From positions 1 to 64,000 of the forward strand of contig JBLWGC010000041.1 of NCBI GenBank assembly GCA_048772705.1: 64,000 nt of DNA, read 5' to 3'. The DNA comes from Leidyana gryllorum EB-2025a. Taxonomy: Eukaryota > Apicomplexa. The translations under genes and the position numbers were made by a program. Each line of letters opens with the position of its first letter. Positions within the stretch are counted from its first letter, which is position 1. Below the pieces are notes generated by a model. That model saw only the letters and a program-made list of their open reading frames with translations. It did not search any database and was not told the DNA's origin. This document shows, piece after piece, positions 18,835 through 29,491 of the stretch.

Positions 18835-21237
18835 CTAATTATGTGTCTGCTGGATGTCACTGCCAGCTTCTTCTGCTCCCCACTTATGTGCACAACGGTA
18901 TATTCGTAACTGCTCGGTCGAAACCACATCGGCAGAATCACGTGCCCATCCGTCGCCGACTAAGCTGGACTCGGTCTTTCTCACTCTACCACAGATCAGC
19001 TCCTCCCACCATGCCCAGTTCGTTCCGCCATAGGTCAAACGAGCGCAACTCACAACACGGATCTCCTGACACTGACGCAGCTCTGGATGAAGCAAAATGA
19101 TGTCTCGCAAGGCCCGAACCTCGGCCTCGACAGCCGTCTTGGCTTCCAATTCGGTCACTTGCCAGAGTTGCGGAAGGTCGAGTTGCACTGTGACGCGACG
19201 AAGAGGCTTTTTCCTGACCTCCACTTGACCTATATCAATGAGGATGGGGGAGTTCTCCACCGAAGTGGCTGTCGTTGTGGTATCCATTCGCGAGAGATCA
19301 AAAGCCGATGTAGGGGAGGAAACCCCACACTTCGAATCACTGACCAGGCTTCCAAATCTCAGTGCCAGTAGGACGGCACGATGCACTGGATCGGTAGGCG
19401 TTATATGTTTCAACAGCAGCTTATTAATTTGATCGCCGTAGACCAGCGGCGCTGTCGCAAGACCCTCTATGGTGCGATTCTCCCAGTGGGTACCTATCGG
19501 TCCAGTCCCTTCTCTTTCAGGGTCGTGGGGATCAAATGACATCACCAACATTGCGGCATCTGCATCATAGAATGGCGCCATGTCTTCCGCTGTCAGAGCA
19601 CTGTATCGATTTAACATTTCCGGTGAAAGGTCACAGCACCTCAACCACTGACTAACTCTCTCCATTTGACGGAATGTCCACTCGCGGATCAGGTCCACCT
19701 CATACGGCGTGCGATGGCTCGCCATCTTCAGCATTAGCTTCCTTGTCTGCAGTATAATCGGGCGTCTGAAGAATGCACTGATCATTTCTTGCAGACGCCA
19801 AAGCTCCGCTGCAGATTCCACCGTTCTCAATTGAAGCCTTATCAAAGCACTGAAAGCCGTGCGTTTGTCCCTCCTCTCCTCGGTAATAAGCGACAAGAGC
19901 TTGAACAGGGGGCTGTCATGACGGATCGGCGGATTCACGATGACGTGGTCGAGGCAAAGCGTCTCCAATTGAGGGCAAAAGGCGAAGCAATTCTCCATCA
20001 TGGGAGTAACCCAACGGCATGCGTCATCAAAATTGCCGACCCGAATGGCTAATCTCTTGAGCTTCGGGAAACCTTCTGGGGTCCACAGTAAACCATTAAA
20101 GGGTCCCATCCAAAACTGCTCGATTGCCTTCTGAAGCTCCCTTTCAGCGCTGTCAGCCTCACCACTCTCTCGGAGTGGGCTCATGAGGAATGCCCACCGA
20201 CTGTAGGGTGAGATATGGAAGCTCAATATCTGCATCAGCTTTGTTCCGAGTTCACTGATAGACAGGGGGCACTCTGTCGGACCACATGCTGAAGTCTGTA
20301 GCCTTGGTCTTGGCTCTGCATCCCGGCTATCAGTCATTGCAGGGGACATGATGATGGCTCCGCCGAGCTCTAAAGACTCCAGTTCCGGAAAGTTGCGCAC
20401 CCCGAAAGCACGTAGGATGGTGAGGAAGTGCGACAATCCCCACCCGGTGAACTTGAGACTTTTCAGCTTCGGGAAGCTAGGTCCAAATCCACCGGTTAGT
20501 CCTTGTGTCAGGATAGGAGACAAGCGTTCGCCAGCCTTCCCCATCAAGTCTCCAAGAACCCTGGTCCCAGCCAACTCCCAACACTGAGTATGCTCAATCT
20601 GCGAGGGTTGACATTGGGGGCACCAGATGCACATCGTGGATGAACGAGGTTCTTGCTGGACATCCTGCGGGCAGGCAGCTATGATATCGCGCGGGCACAC
20701 ACGACTTGGGCCTTGATGCCAAGCCAACGGAGTACTATCGAACATTTGAAGATCCACATTTTCCAGAGTCTCCACATTCAGAAAGAGGAGGAAGATAAGA
20801 TCAACAAAGGATGTATCATGGGGCAATGGAATATGCTCGGGTCTGAGACCAGGAGCTGGAACCTGCCAGTCTGGGGTAACAGCCAAAGGTAGTTGTCGGT
20901 AAAAATATGGATGATGAACCTTCAGCTGCTTGGGGGACCTGTCATGAAGAATGCAAGTGATACGGCCGCGGCGGCCAAGGACTTCGCGTAAGACACTGTC
21001 ATTGTTGAGAAAGATGTGGGTGAAGTGCGCGGGGTAAGCAACTGCATCGTCGCGAGCAAACCAGTGACGACGAACACGTTGTCGCAGGGGAAATGTCAAG
21101 TGTAATGAATTAGGGCTCCAGAAATGTCTAATTGCACGGAATAATGTGGAGCTAGCGACCGCCAGCTTCGGGGCTTCCTCAAGCCCGAGGAAGTCGACGA
21201 TTCGGAGGGTCGCCGCAAGTGGAACCGAATCAAGCAT
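18835..21237 (-). CDS. Large F-box-like protein of unknown target
   Basis: A single-exon frame of 800 residues from ATG 21237; a longer frame begins at TTG. The first 45 residues (LDSVPLAATLRIVDFLGLEE...SSTLFRAIRHFW) resemble an F-box. The rest shows scattered leucine-rich stretches of the kind LESLELGGAI and LKRLAIRVGN, fitting an irregular leucine-rich-repeat substrate receptor. A short Cys-rich patch, CIWCPQC, lies near residue 205. If the F-box is real, the protein would be an adaptor of an SCF ubiquitin ligase. The assignment rests on pattern only. Confidence 0.55.
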   Translation of the reverse strand: MLDSVPLAATLRIVDFLGLEEAPKLAVASSTLFRAIRHFWSPNSLHLTFPLRQRVRRHWFARDDAVAYPAHFTHIFLNNDSVLREVLGRRGRITCILHDRSPKQLKVHHPYFYRQLPLAVTPDWQVPAPGLRPEHIPLPHDTSFVDLIFLLFLNVETLENVDLQMFDSTPLAWHQGPSRVCPRDIIAACPQDVQQEPRSSTMCIWCPQCQPSQIEHTQCWELAGTRVLGDLMGKAGERLSPILTQGLTGGFGPSFPKLKSLKFTGWGLSHFLTILRAFGVRNFPELESLELGGAIIMSPAMTDSRDAEPRPRLQTSACGPTECPLSISELGTKLMQILSFHISPYSRWAFLMSPLRESGEADSAERELQKAIEQFWMGPFNGLLWTPEGFPKLKRLAIRVGNFDDACRWVTPMMENCFAFCPQLETLCLDHVIVNPPIRHDSPLFKLLSLITEERRDKRTAFSALIRLQLRTVESAAELWRLQEMISAFFRRPIILQTRKLMLKMASHRTPYEVDLIREWTFRQMERVSQWLRCCDLSPEMLNRYSALTAEDMAPFYDADAAMLVMSFDPHDPEREGTGPIGTHWENRTIEGLATAPLVYGDQINKLLLKHITPTDPVHRAVLLALRFGSLVSDSKCGVSSPTSAFDLSRMDTTTTATSVENSPILIDIGQVEVRKKPLRRVTVQLDLPQLWQVTELEAKTAVEAEVRALRDIILLHPELRQCQEIRVVSCARLTYGGTNWAWWEELICGRVRKTESSLVGDGWARDSADVVSTEQLRIYRCAHKWGAEEAGSDIQQTHN

Positions 21238-21265
21238 GATGAAGGTCCGCGCACACGTGTGTGCT
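21238..21265. promoter_or_regulatory. 28-bp gap between divergent start codons
   Basis: The ATG of the F-box-like gene (21237, minus) and that of the small unknown gene (21266, plus) are 28 bp apart. Any shared promoter must overlap coding sequence or use very short leaders. Confidence 0.45.
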
Positions 21266-21784
21266 ATGTCAGACAAAGAGGTGGCGGATCCAGCACAACT
21301 CGTGCAGTATGAAGCCGAAGTAGCCGTGGAAGAACTGCCCGAAGGGTTCTACGGCGAAGATGGCTACTACTATTATTATGTTTATCAAGAGGCGGACCCA
21401 GATGCTTCCCATACGGGAGACACACAGGAGTTTGACCAGACAGGTGTGGAAGCCGTTGCCCCAGCTCGCGGGCTGAGTCGCAGACTAAGCGCGCAACCGC
21501 GTCGCGTGCGGTCTTTCCGTACACATGCCGCACAAGAAGCGGAAAGAGAACGCGAGGAATACTTGGCCTTAATTCGGAACTGGGTGGATGTAGACAACAT
21601 CCGCCCCACCGGCACTCCACGGCGTGCAACATCTGTGCGTTACTTGGTGCGGGGTGAACTAGTGTTGAGCTTCCTGCGCCGTGATCTTGATAATCGATTC
21701 CCTTACCCCGACGCAGATTCACCATATTACCAGCCATTGATGAACATTAGATTACCCGAGCCAGAACATCCCAATCAGTCCTAA
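21266..21784 (+). CDS. Unknown 172-residue acidic/tyrosine-rich protein
   Basis: An intron-less frame whose likely start is MSDKEVADPAQ at 21266; a longer in-frame extension to 21146 overlaps the divergent F-box-like gene and is less likely. It has a Tyr-run (DGYYYYYVYQ), an Arg-rich middle (RRLSAQPRRVRSFRTH) and a compact C-terminal part with LIRNWVDVDNIRPTGTP and YLVRGELVLSFLRRDLDNRFPYP. I recognise no family. Its stop is 3 bp from the stop of the convergent TGS1-PHAX gene, so their 3' ends must overlap. Confidence 0.6.
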   Translation: MSDKEVADPAQLVQYEAEVAVEELPEGFYGEDGYYYYYVYQEADPDASHTGDTQEFDQTGVEAVAPARGLSRRLSAQPRRVRSFRTHAAQEAEREREEYLALIRNWVDVDNIRPTGTPRRATSVRYLVRGELVLSFLRRDLDNRFPYPDADSPYYQPLMNIRLPEPEHPNQS

Positions 21785-21787
21785 TAT

Positions 21788-24106
21788 TCAGTCTCCAGAT
21801 GACATAGTGTCCTCATTGGCTACCGTTTCAGCGGTTTGTTGATGTTCATTGGGCTCCAGATCACCAACAGTCGAAGAGTTTTCCTCCTCTTCGGCTTCGC
21901 TACTTCCGCTGCCGTCTGAGTCGTCTGCAGGTTCTCCCTCGCTTTCTTCGGCGCGGGTGTATTCAGGATTGTTCATCATCAGCATAGGAATGTCGGTGGA
22001 AGCTATGTCTGTGGTTGGTGCTGTGCTGGACTTCTGTATTCTGAGTGCCTTCAGCCCAGCCACTTCTCGCTTCCGCCACTTCTGCAATACTTTGAAGCTG
22101 TCAGAGTACAACTGACGCAGAAGCTCGAAGAAAACTCCGCCTTTAGTCCGTGGTTGACCGTCAGCGCGCGTCATACCGCCTCTTCTAACAACACGAACCG
22201 TTTCCTCGACGAGGTTCAAGAAGTCGTTAACGCCCAATACCTCCAGAACAGTCATAGTAACCCGTATCTGATGGACAGGTTCTTCCAAGTATGTTAAAAG
22301 GAATCGGCAGAAGACTAATCGGTGTAGCAGATTGACCGTCAACAGCCCTTGCTGTTTTTGCAAGAGGTCCAGGAGCAGCTTGGTGGACACGTTGATTTGG
22401 ACAGGGCTTTCCTTCTCATCCACAACCTCCACCATCTCGGCGCCCTTGCTGACTCCTTTCATCTGTTTCTCGGAGTACTTGGGGAGTCTTCTACACGGGT
22501 CGTTATTCAGTAAAATGACCAGAGGATCACGACAGAGATACACAGCGATGTACTGGCGGAGCAATGACATCAGCGACTGTGTGAGGAGGACTTACCGTGG
22601 GAGTTGCCCCTTTTTTCTCCGCAAGGTGCTCGATCTCGACATATGGGAATCGTTCGTTGTCTGGGCTGCCATGTGCAGCGAGATCAATGATCTCATTCAG
22701 ATCTTGATTCCTTGGGAGGATCAAACAGATGTTATCACAGATCCTACAGATTGTACAGAACGATTAGTGTGCGCGATTAATCTCGATGATGATACTCACT
22801 TCATGGTCGCTTGTATCAGAGCGATGAGGTCGCAGAAATCTTGCACACCCATATTGAATGCGTATAAATGACGGTACTCGGGACCGCCCCATGGAGGTGA
22901 CAGAACAGCCCAACTATAGGGTCTCCATAATTTAGAGCGTGGGGCCTCATGCCGTAGCACCGTGGTTTGTTGCCCTTTGACTATTACTGGCATTTCGACG
23001 ATCTCAGTCCACTTCTTGGTGGTAACTTGGCGAACTTTGTCATTGGCGAATGTGATGATGTCAGCAGTGTAGAACTCCATTCCCTGCTCCACACCGTAAA
23101 CAGCTGCGTTGGTGCGGCACAGATCCACTTTGGATTCCATCACGTCGACTGCATGAACGCGGGTGCCACTGCACTGAGCCAAAGCGATCGCGTCTCCTCC
23201 AACGCCACAGCAAGCGGCCAAGACTGGTCGCACAGTGTTAGTCTCTTTGACGGGCTGGGGAGGTTCGACCTTAGGCTCTTGGGTGCCCGGTGCTTTACGT
23301 TTTCGAGACTTCTTCTTCTTCTTCTTCACCCCCGAGGGGTCTTCGCCAGCCTCCACGGCAACGGTTTTGGCGATTCGCTTGGCAATGTGTAGGGCCATGT
23401 GCTCCGGTGACACCTCAAACCAGGCTGACGGATCCATCGCGATCCCTTCGTCGAACTTGGTGAAGTAACGATGGCGATTCTTCCAAGCCTTAACACTTGG
23501 ACATCCATGCAGAACACGAGATCGATCAACATCTGATCCTAACTCGTAAGCAGTAACTTGGCCCTCTTCCTCATCGTCGTTGATCTCAAAGACGAAAGGG
23601 TTGTCAGAGGAGGCGGCTGAGGGCGGCGGTGCCGAAGACAGCGGAGGGGCGTCTGGCTGATGCTCAGTGACTGATGTGGGCGAGTCTTCAATCTCAACAG
23701 CTTCATTTTCTGGTATTCTGCGCTTCTTGGCGGGCGGTGGTGAGTCCGGCGGTTCCGACTGTCGCTGCTCGACTTGATGTTCTGACTTGCCGTCGATAGG
23801 GTTTGTTGGGGTTTGAGCCGGTTTTACGACAGAGTAGCGTGTATATTTGATGGCAGCACTGAAAATCTCATCTCGGTCGCCTTCAGCGAGGACGACTGAT
23901 GGTTGATCCGTGTCTTCCCCTTCTTCAATTTCGATAACCGCCGCCTTAGCTTGGAAAAGGGTCTGACGGTCAAAGACGCCGCGGGTGAGAGACTCAAGCT
24001 CAAGGTTTGTCGAAGGGGTAAGGGCTAAGCTCAACGGTGGGGCTGTGTCCGAAACCGCTCTGAGTGGCTTTTGGTGAAGGAAGCGTTTTTGTCGGAGAGG
24101 GCCCAT
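21788..24106 (-). CDS. TGS1: Trimethylguanosine synthase fused to a PHAX-type RNA-binding domain
   Basis: Three inferred exons: 24106-22800, 22743-22596 and 22552-21788 (introns 56 and 43 nt), giving 739 residues. Residues from about 200 match TGS1: a W/F-rich entry segment (AWKNRHRYFTKFDEG), the SAM-binding loop ACCGVGGDAIALAQ, and the catalytic LSPPWGGPEY. Exons 2 and 3 supply the end of the methyltransferase fold (ICDNICLILPRNQDLNEI, VEIEHLAEKKG, TYIAVYLCRDPLV). With no stop, exon 3 runs on into a segment with FLNLVEETVRVVRRGGM and RTKGGVFFELLR, matching the RNA-binding domain of the snRNA export adaptor PHAX (ETAEVEQNGGLF and RRTPGGVFLNLLK in animals). An acidic Ser/Glu-rich tail follows. 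TGS1 hypermethylates m7G caps of sn/snoRNAs; PHAX carries the same RNAs. The first 200 residues are acidic and look disordered. Confidence 0.85.
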
Positions 24107-24236
24107 AGCTGAAGGACCTCAGCAGATACTCGGCCTACTGCGAGAGAGGAGAGGTGTGCGTGCTGGGACGCGGGTGTTGAGGGGGAGGCAGGGGGGGTCC
24201 AGCTTTGGTTTTTGGGTGGCTGAAAATTTGCGGCGG

Positions 24237-27116
24237 ATGATTTCCTCAAACGCACTGGGCTTGTCAGAACTAGCGGGTAGGAACGGGCCCAACTCTATGG
24301 GGCCTAACCCAATGGGTGGGTACTACCAGCAGCAGCAGAAGAGCGAGTTCCCTACTGCTGGTGGTCCAGAATCACTGAGGATCTATCATCCCAACCAGTA
24401 CACCCAGCCGCCGGCGGTGGAGCCTCCCAAGTACAGGCCGACCGAGTACAACCAGAGTCGTCCCTACGGCTCTACGGTGCCTCCCCAGCCGACCGGCCCG
24501 TTCCGTGGCGGATATCGTGGTGGCTACATGGCCCCTCGCGTCCCTTACGCTGGTAACACTCGCTACGACAACTTCATGCCAAGATCGGAGGAGCTGCCCC
24601 CGAACTCCAACGTTCTACTTGGAGGGATGGAAGAGAATTGGATGCGTCAGGAGAAGCAAAAGGAGCGTCGAGCCCCTCGTGACATGTACAACACTCGGGA
24701 GTACTTCTCTGGTAAGACAAATTGGATTCAATAAAGCCGCAGCTCCCTTCACGGTTTCTACAGAATCCAATCCCTCGGTGTGGACTCTGCCTCTGCATGA
24801 GGCCCACAACAAGAGTGCTCGGCTGGACTTTGCGTCGCCCAACGAAGTCAAGATGGCTTCACAGGTCGCCGCGGAGTTTGCGTACCACTACTTCCATCTG
24901 ATGCAGACGCAGCCCCAAATGTTGCACTGCTTCTACTGTGCCGACTCTCAGGTGGCCCACGGATCGTCGATCTTGACGGTCAACCGCTGGAACCGTGCCG
25001 TTGGCGAGAAAGAAATCGAGATCTTCTTCCGTGATCTGCTCAAGTACGAAGGCTCGAACACCTCTTTGATCCAACGCTCTCATGTCAAGACTCTCGAGGC
25101 TCAACCAACCAAAGATGGTGGAATCGTTATGCAAGCAACTGGTGTTGTGGAGACCCGTGATCTTGGTACACGCCCGTTTGCTCACACAATTGTGATGCAC
25201 AGGGCCCCCGAAGCGGGCTCTTACGTCGTCCTGCACGACATTTTTGTGTTCCTTGACGACTTGTCCGTCGAGACCAATGGTGCCATGGGTGTAACTCTCA
25301 CTCGTGAAAGTGTTCCTGCTACTACACAAACTGCCGTCAAGCAAGATGCTGCTACTTCTCCTCTGTTGGAACCTCACGAAGATGTTGCAGCTTGCAAAGC
25401 TCAACAACAGATCGAACCCGCTACTCAACCATCCACTCAAGAGCAAATCCACCTGGAACAGGACGAAGCGGACCAGGGCTCAGAGTCATACTCCGACGAT
25501 GTCCCTGCTGACGGACAGGAGCAAGAGCTCCTTCAGGAGGAGGACGATCTGCAGGCAGCCGATGAGGAAGACCCAGATGCTCAGGGAGAAGAGTACTCTG
25601 ACGAGGAAGAGGCTGGCGTGGACGACGGGGAGATGAGTGCAGACCATCATGTCCGACCTGTGGAGGAGGAAGACGACGAGGAGGAGGAAGAGATCGTAGA
25701 ACCTGAACAGATGCCTCCGGCTTCTCCCCACGTCGTCCAGGAAGAGTCGTCCGTTGCCGCTGCAGTGGATCCCGAGCCTGAAGTAGTCGAGGCTGCGGCC
25801 GTTTCACCACAGTCTGTCGTTGATGACAGAGAGGAAATTCAGGAAGTCGCATCGCAGTCGCCGCCTGCTGACTGGGAATCTCCTCCCACTGCTGACGCCA
25901 ACGCTCAATGGACAGAGCCGCCCGCTGCTCCTCCAGTTGAGGAGCCCGAAATCATCGCGCCACCTCCCGTGGCCGAGATTGAGCCTCAACCCAAAGAAGT
26001 TCCCCAGCCGCCTGTTCCGGAACCAGTCTCGCCTCCAGTTGAGAACGCCGTACCTCCTCCCCCGCCACCCTCCACTGAACCCGAGCCGGTGCCCCCTCCG
26101 AAGGTTGTCAAGACGTCGCCTTGGAAGACTGTGGCGCCGCCGCCCCGTGAGTACCAACCCATCTCCAGCGATGTCAGACATCCTGGTGCCCCAGCTGTCA
26201 CCAGCCGCCCCGTCGAAGATCCTATCGCATCCATCGATCACACCGTGAAGGTCGTCGCAGCCCCTGCCACTCAGGCTCCTGCACCGACCATCATTAGTCC
26301 AACGAAATTCACCGCCAATAGCTATGCCGCCAGGCTGCTTACTGGCGTCACTGACGGACCAAAACAGGTATGGCGTGGCGCAAGGGACTGACTCTTCTTC
26401 ACATCCGTCCATTCTCCACTGCAGAAAGGAGTCGTCTTGAAGCGCAGCTCAGAATCAGCTTCGACGTCTCCATCCACTCAGGAGCAACCTTCGGCTGAGA
26501 ACCCGGCCGGAAAGGCCATTTGGGTGTCTCAGCTGGAAGGCATCTCAGACACACAGATCGAAAAAGCCGTTGAGATGCGATTGAAGGGCTGTCCGGTGGA
26601 AGGACGTGTGGTGCGGATCGAGAGAATGAAGAACGGGCCTGCCGGAGTTATTGAGCTCGACAGTGAAGACTGCGTACCAATGTTGTTGGAACGTGGACTT
26701 TGTCTGGGTGGTCGAGAGGTCCGTATTGACCTCTATAAGCAGGGCAGCTCCCGCGAACCGTCGCCCAACCAGCCAGTGCGTCGGGGACCCCCCACTGTGA
26801 GCCGGTAAGTCGAGAGATAATCCTTCTTCACCTTTTTCGAATTGTGACATCCTTGTACAGCTTCGATCGGGAGCACCTGGCGGGAACCGGACCAGGAGAA
26901 GCTCAGGGCGGAATGTCGAGGGCCGGAGGCACACGGGGATGGAGACCACAGAGGGGAGGATGGAGAGGTGGAGCGGGTCGGGCAGCTCCATCGAGCAACA
27001 CTCACGAAGACACTTCCATGTCGCAAGCGATGCCAGCTGGTGACTGGGAAGTTGCTGGAAGAGGATCCCGCCGTGGAGGAGCAGGAGTTCGTCAGATCGC
27101 AACCCAGAGATCTTAA
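24237..27116 (+). CDS. G3BP-like stress-granule RNA-binding protein
   Basis: Four inferred exons (24237-24711, 24764-26367, 26425-26804, 26861-27116; introns 52, 57 and 56 nt) encode about 904 residues. After a 185-residue N-terminal region rich in P, Y, G and N comes an NTF2-like domain (about 185-310: VAAEFAYHYFHLMQTQPQML, HDIFVFLDD), a very acidic stretch, a long Pro-rich segment, an RRM near 724-800 (AIWVSQLEGISDTQIEKAV, GREVRIDLYKQ) and an RGG-type tail (RGGWRGGAGR). Domain order is that of G3BP/Rasputin, which nucleates stress granules and binds mRNA. The NTF2 domain is normally at the extreme N-terminus, so the extension is unusual. It is transcribed divergently from the TGS1-PHAX gene, 130 bp between ATGs. 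Confidence 0.82.
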
Positions 27117-27159
27117 GCCACCCTTTTTTGACAAGCCCACGCTGGTCTATATATGCCGC

Positions 27160-28483
27160 TCAAAACAGACGCCTAGTCTCACGAAGCCGCGGATGCCGCG
27201 GCCGCTCCGCCTGTAAGTACCCACCTTTGGGGCATTGTGGGGCCGTAATGGGGGGAAGGATGATATTCTCCTGTTCTGCAATTTCGCGTTGGACAACAAC
27301 GTCAACGGCGGAGTCGCAACGTGGCCGCTTGCGGCTGGGCCATTCAACTGTCGTCATAGAGTCTGCTGCGAGTCTCGCTTCTTTGGTAGCCGCTCTCTGA
27401 GCTGCCTCCAACCTCAGTCGGCCTTCAGCTCGCTCCAACCGTTTCCGCATCAATGCATTCTCTTCTCTACCTAGTTTCAGTTCCTCTTTTAGGGTTTGGC
27501 ACCGCTGGTGAATGCACAACAGCGTCTCAGTTGCGTTGTCAGGCTGCGTTTCGCCAAGGAATCAATAACAGACGGGCCGGTCGTTTCCTCGGCTCACGTG
27601 TAAGTTCAGATCGGAGAGCAGTGCTTCGAAATTCGAATCATTTGGATCGACCCAACTGAGGAGGAGCATGCAGGAACTGGCGTGAAGGACCGGACCACCA
27701 CGGCCAGCGACCAACTGTGATTATAAGACTCACTAATTGTGTCTATTTAACTTTCTCTGGAAGCTTCTAAGACGCCCAGCCACTTCATCTCTTTCGCGTC
27801 TACAGCGAAACCAGTGTGGAATGTGACTTTATATGGCAGGTCGGAGCCAACTCACCTGACAAACTCGAGTTCTGTCAGTTTGCGTTCTAATTGATTCTTC
27901 ACGCGTGACCTTTCCTCCTGAAACAATGAAGTTTATGACAATATGTGAAAGCCATCACATCACAATCTTCTTGGATCTTCCCCCTCCTCGCTTCACCGAT
28001 CGATCGCCCTCTTTGTCTCTCCGCGTGTCTTTGCGTGTGTTCGCGTGTGTTCGTGTCTCTCAGAGTGTGTCTTCCCCCCAGGACATACCTCAAGATCTGA
28101 TATTTGGGTTTTAGATTCTTCTTGTACGCGATTGCATTGATGTTTGAGTGTCTCTACTTTAGCCTGCGACGGTAGTCAGAGGCGGCTGGGGTTCAATGTT
28201 TTTCACAGACCTCCAGGGTATCGACTTGAGATTGCAGCCGTTTGGCCAGATCGCCTTGTATAGTGCGAGCGGGTTCCAGTTCGAAACACAGGTCAACAGC
28301 TTCTTTGGCTGTGGTGCGACATACGGGGCAGCAAGCGCTGGCTCCTTTTGTGGAGCGCCATTGGTCATAGCAACCTTTATGGAAAACGTGTCCACATTTG
28401 CGGGTAGCTACAAGTGTTTCCACGAGGGAGAGCATACAGATTGTGCAGGTGGGGGGGCAATACGCATTGAGATCATCGGCCAT
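27160..28483 (-). CDS. RING-finger/coiled-coil protein, TRAIP-like E3 ligase
   Basis: Starts at ATG 28483 (MADDLNAYCPP). The first exon encodes a RING-H2 finger: CTICML, then CGHVFHKGCYDQW, then CCPVCR. Short exons follow that I infer from splice motifs: about 28163-28090 (AKVETLKHQCNRVQEESK) and about 27926-27864 (EERSRVKNQLERKLTELEF), then a last exon ending at 27160 with LKEELKLGREENALMRKRLERAEGRL. Together they form a heptad-rich coiled coil after the RING, as in TRAIP (a replication-stress ubiquitin ligase). Similarity beyond the RING is by architecture only, and the exact exon joins are uncertain. The donor after exon 1 (GTCTGT) is weak. It is tail-to-tail with G3BP, 43 bp apart. Confidence 0.6.
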
Positions 28484-28689
28484 TTGAAGGTGGGGTGGAT
28501 TCTTGTGGCTGTTGTAACTTGTACGAAAAAAGAGATGACATTTGAGCTCAGGTAGGTTGGTTGGTTGGTTGATTAATCTGTGGGAGAACACAGAGAATTG
28601 CAGGATGTTGTCTGAATACAAACGCAGCCTGCCCCGCAGCAGGCCGCATCAAAAATGCTTCTCACTGAGTAGGGCACGATCGATCAAGA

Positions 28690-29459
28690 TTGGCTTCTCG
28701 AGGGCATTTGGGGGCGAACCGCATCTCCGTGGTTGTCTACCACTTGGAAAAACTCGAAGGCTCACAGTCTTTCCACCTGGATAGAAAAACACTGGAATAC
28801 TGGATCTTCTATTCGCGGCAGTGGCTGCTGCAGGTGCGCGTCAATGAAGGGAAGCCCATGTCATCCGGGTCCCGTGCACCACTCGGGGCGGAGAGCATTC
28901 CGAGCACGTCAGGGGCCACTTTCCTACATGCTAAGTTGATCTCCGATCATCCTAGTCGTCCATCACGTGGGGTTTAGATTGTGCGCAGGCCCGCACTAAA
29001 TGTATAACTGAAGGGAGCGAGACATTCGAAGGCAAATAGGCTTCCCTCCTTTCCAGTGACTATTAGTGAAATCATCATTCTTTTGCTGTTTGGACGCGGA
29101 GCAGCCAGCCATCCTCCCTCAGGGTGTAAAGGGGTCATAGCGTCCGGAATGGTGAAGCTATACAGAGGCGCAGCGGTGTAATAGATCTCGATTATGGGTG
29201 GGGGCAGCGAGGTTAGGGAGTGATCATAGGTGCGTCGGTTGTCCAAGTAAATGTAGGTTCACCACACATCGCTACCCTCCGATGGGAGCTGAGTCACACC
29301 TCTAAGAGTCTTCTGGAAGGGATACTATTCGGGATGTTAGACAACAGCAATAAGGAGGCTGCTACGTGGATTGTCCGCTTGCTTGGTGGATATAGTGGTT
29401 GTCATGCGCTTCTTCAGGGAGTGACTGGTGATGCGGTGACCGTGAGAGTTGCTTTATAG
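28690..29459 (+). other. Unresolved short open frames, possible small gene
   Basis: Between the TRAIP-like gene and the reductase gene lie only short frames: 28690-28977 and 29220-29459 on plus, 28974-29246 on minus. They have protein-like composition (for example LEYWIFYSRQWLLQVRV and EAATWIVRLLGG) but no recognised family and no convincing splice joins. A small two-exon gene on either strand is possible. Confidence 0.25.
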
Positions 29460-29491
29460 CTCAAGCTGCTACCAAAAAGGACAGATAATCG

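Noticed and set aside
22527-22724. 65-codon minus frame as a separate small gene
   Set aside because: It is TGS1 exon 2 read through the following 43-nt intron; its conserved part fits between exons 1 and 3.
24156-24236. Extended N-terminus of the G3BP-like protein
   Set aside because: The frame begins at GTG, not ATG; the first ATG is at 24237.
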